Source: an uncultured Clostridia bacterium
Lineage (GTDB): Bacteria; Bacillota; Clostridia; Oscillospirales; Ruminococcaceae
Length of the DNA stretch: 5,309 bases
Direction: 5' to 3'
NCBI GenBank assembly: GCA_946183095.1
Contig: CAMHBE010000166.1
Span: 1-5,309, forward strand
Shown: positions 5,212 to 5,309 of the stretch, piece after piece
How the letters are laid out: each line of letters begins with the position of its first letter
How positions within the stretch are numbered: position 1 is the first letter of the stretch
Notes under the pieces: model-generated
What the model saw: only the letters and a program-made list of their open reading frames with translations
Databases searched by the model: none
Told to the model about the DNA's origin: nothing
Translations under genes and position numbers: made by a program

Positions 5212-5243
5212 AATTGTACAGGTTCACTAAAAATTGCAATATT
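5189..5243. repeat. 10-bp inverted repeat in the spoIIGA upstream region
   Basis: AATATTGCAA (5189-5198) and TTGCAATATT (5234-5243) are perfect inverted copies, centres 45 bp apart. They flank the distal Spo0A box. They may be a site for a dimeric regulator serving the divergent genes or may be chance in AT-rich DNA. Confidence 0.4.
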
Positions 5244-5289
5244 GTGAAAAATTTTGAAAAAACGCTAAAGTCCGGAACGGTTTTGACGA

Positions 5290-5309
5290 TATAATAAGCG
5301 GAAAGGATG
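5290..5309 (+). promoter_or_regulatory. -10-like box and ribosome binding site of a divergent gene beyond the right edge
   Basis: TATAAT (5290-5295) is followed by GGAAAGG (5300-5306) and an ATG at the last three bases. The Shine-Dalgarno-like sequence directly abuts this ATG, so the true start is probably a few bases past the window. No convincing -35 lies 16-18 nt upstream of the TATAAT. The gene itself is not visible. Confidence 0.4.

Noticed and set aside
3421..5230. Long plus-strand frames opposite sigE and spoIIGA (for example 3421-4083, 3602-4165 and 4196-5230)
   Set aside because: They are antisense shadows of well-identified genes, with Arg/Ser/His-rich composition and no domain or ribosome binding site support.
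5123..5239. A 39-residue N-terminal extension of SpoIIGA from ATG 5239
   Set aside because: It would place the -10 and the Spo0A boxes inside the coding region, and family members start at the M-x-VYIDVL motif.

Overview
The window looks like chromosomal DNA from an endospore-lineage Clostridia, most likely an Oscillospiraceae/Ruminococcus-type gut bacterium. The main evidence is a spoIIGA-sigE sporulation pair next to a cdaA-cdaR cyclic-di-AMP pair, together with Firmicutes-style sigma-A promoters, GGAGG-type ribosome binding sites and moderate-GC coding sequence. The genus is an inference from gene content and from the style of an intergenic repeat. It was not confirmed by any search.

Layout, left to right. 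(1) Positions 1-743 hold an AT-rich accessory block on the minus strand: a SUKH/SMI1-like protein followed by the N-terminus of a probable Nudix-family protein that runs off the left edge. It is driven by a perfect-consensus promoter (TTGACA, 17 bp, TATAAT) at 785-813. (2) Positions 744-1035 are a divergent intergenic region with the minus-strand promoter, a 13-bp imperfect hairpin (821-859), a plus-strand promoter for cdaA (954-981) and a small hairpin at the 5' end of the cdaA leader. (3) Positions 1036-3251 are a plus-strand operon, cdaA (diadenylate cyclase) and cdaR (YbbR-repeat regulator), overlapping by four bases (GTGA). (4) Positions 3252-3525 are a convergent intergenic region. It holds two copies of a 24-bp terminator-like hairpin exactly 200 bp apart, enclosing a GC-rich, hairpin-dense segment that looks like a dispersed repeat inserted in a bidirectional terminator. 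(5) Positions 5122 to 3526 are the minus-strand operon spoIIGA-sigE. (6) Positions 5123-5309 are its regulatory region, with three Spo0A-box matches on an 11-bp phase and a -10 box 21-22 bp from the overlapping -35. The far right end shows a -10-like box and a ribosome binding site for a divergent gene starting at or just past the edge.

Functionally, CdaA makes c-di-AMP at the membrane and CdaR modulates it; the pair controls osmotic and cell-wall homeostasis. SpoIIGA is the membrane protease that converts pro-sigma-E to active sigma-E in the mother cell after asymmetric division. The usual downstream partners glmM (after cdaR) and sigG (after sigE) are both absent, because the two operons converge on each other. 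I found no wholly new multi-gene system. The most interesting signals are the split terminator with its inserted repeat, the conserved Spo0A-type promoter architecture, and a possible one-base frameshift at the start of cdaA.
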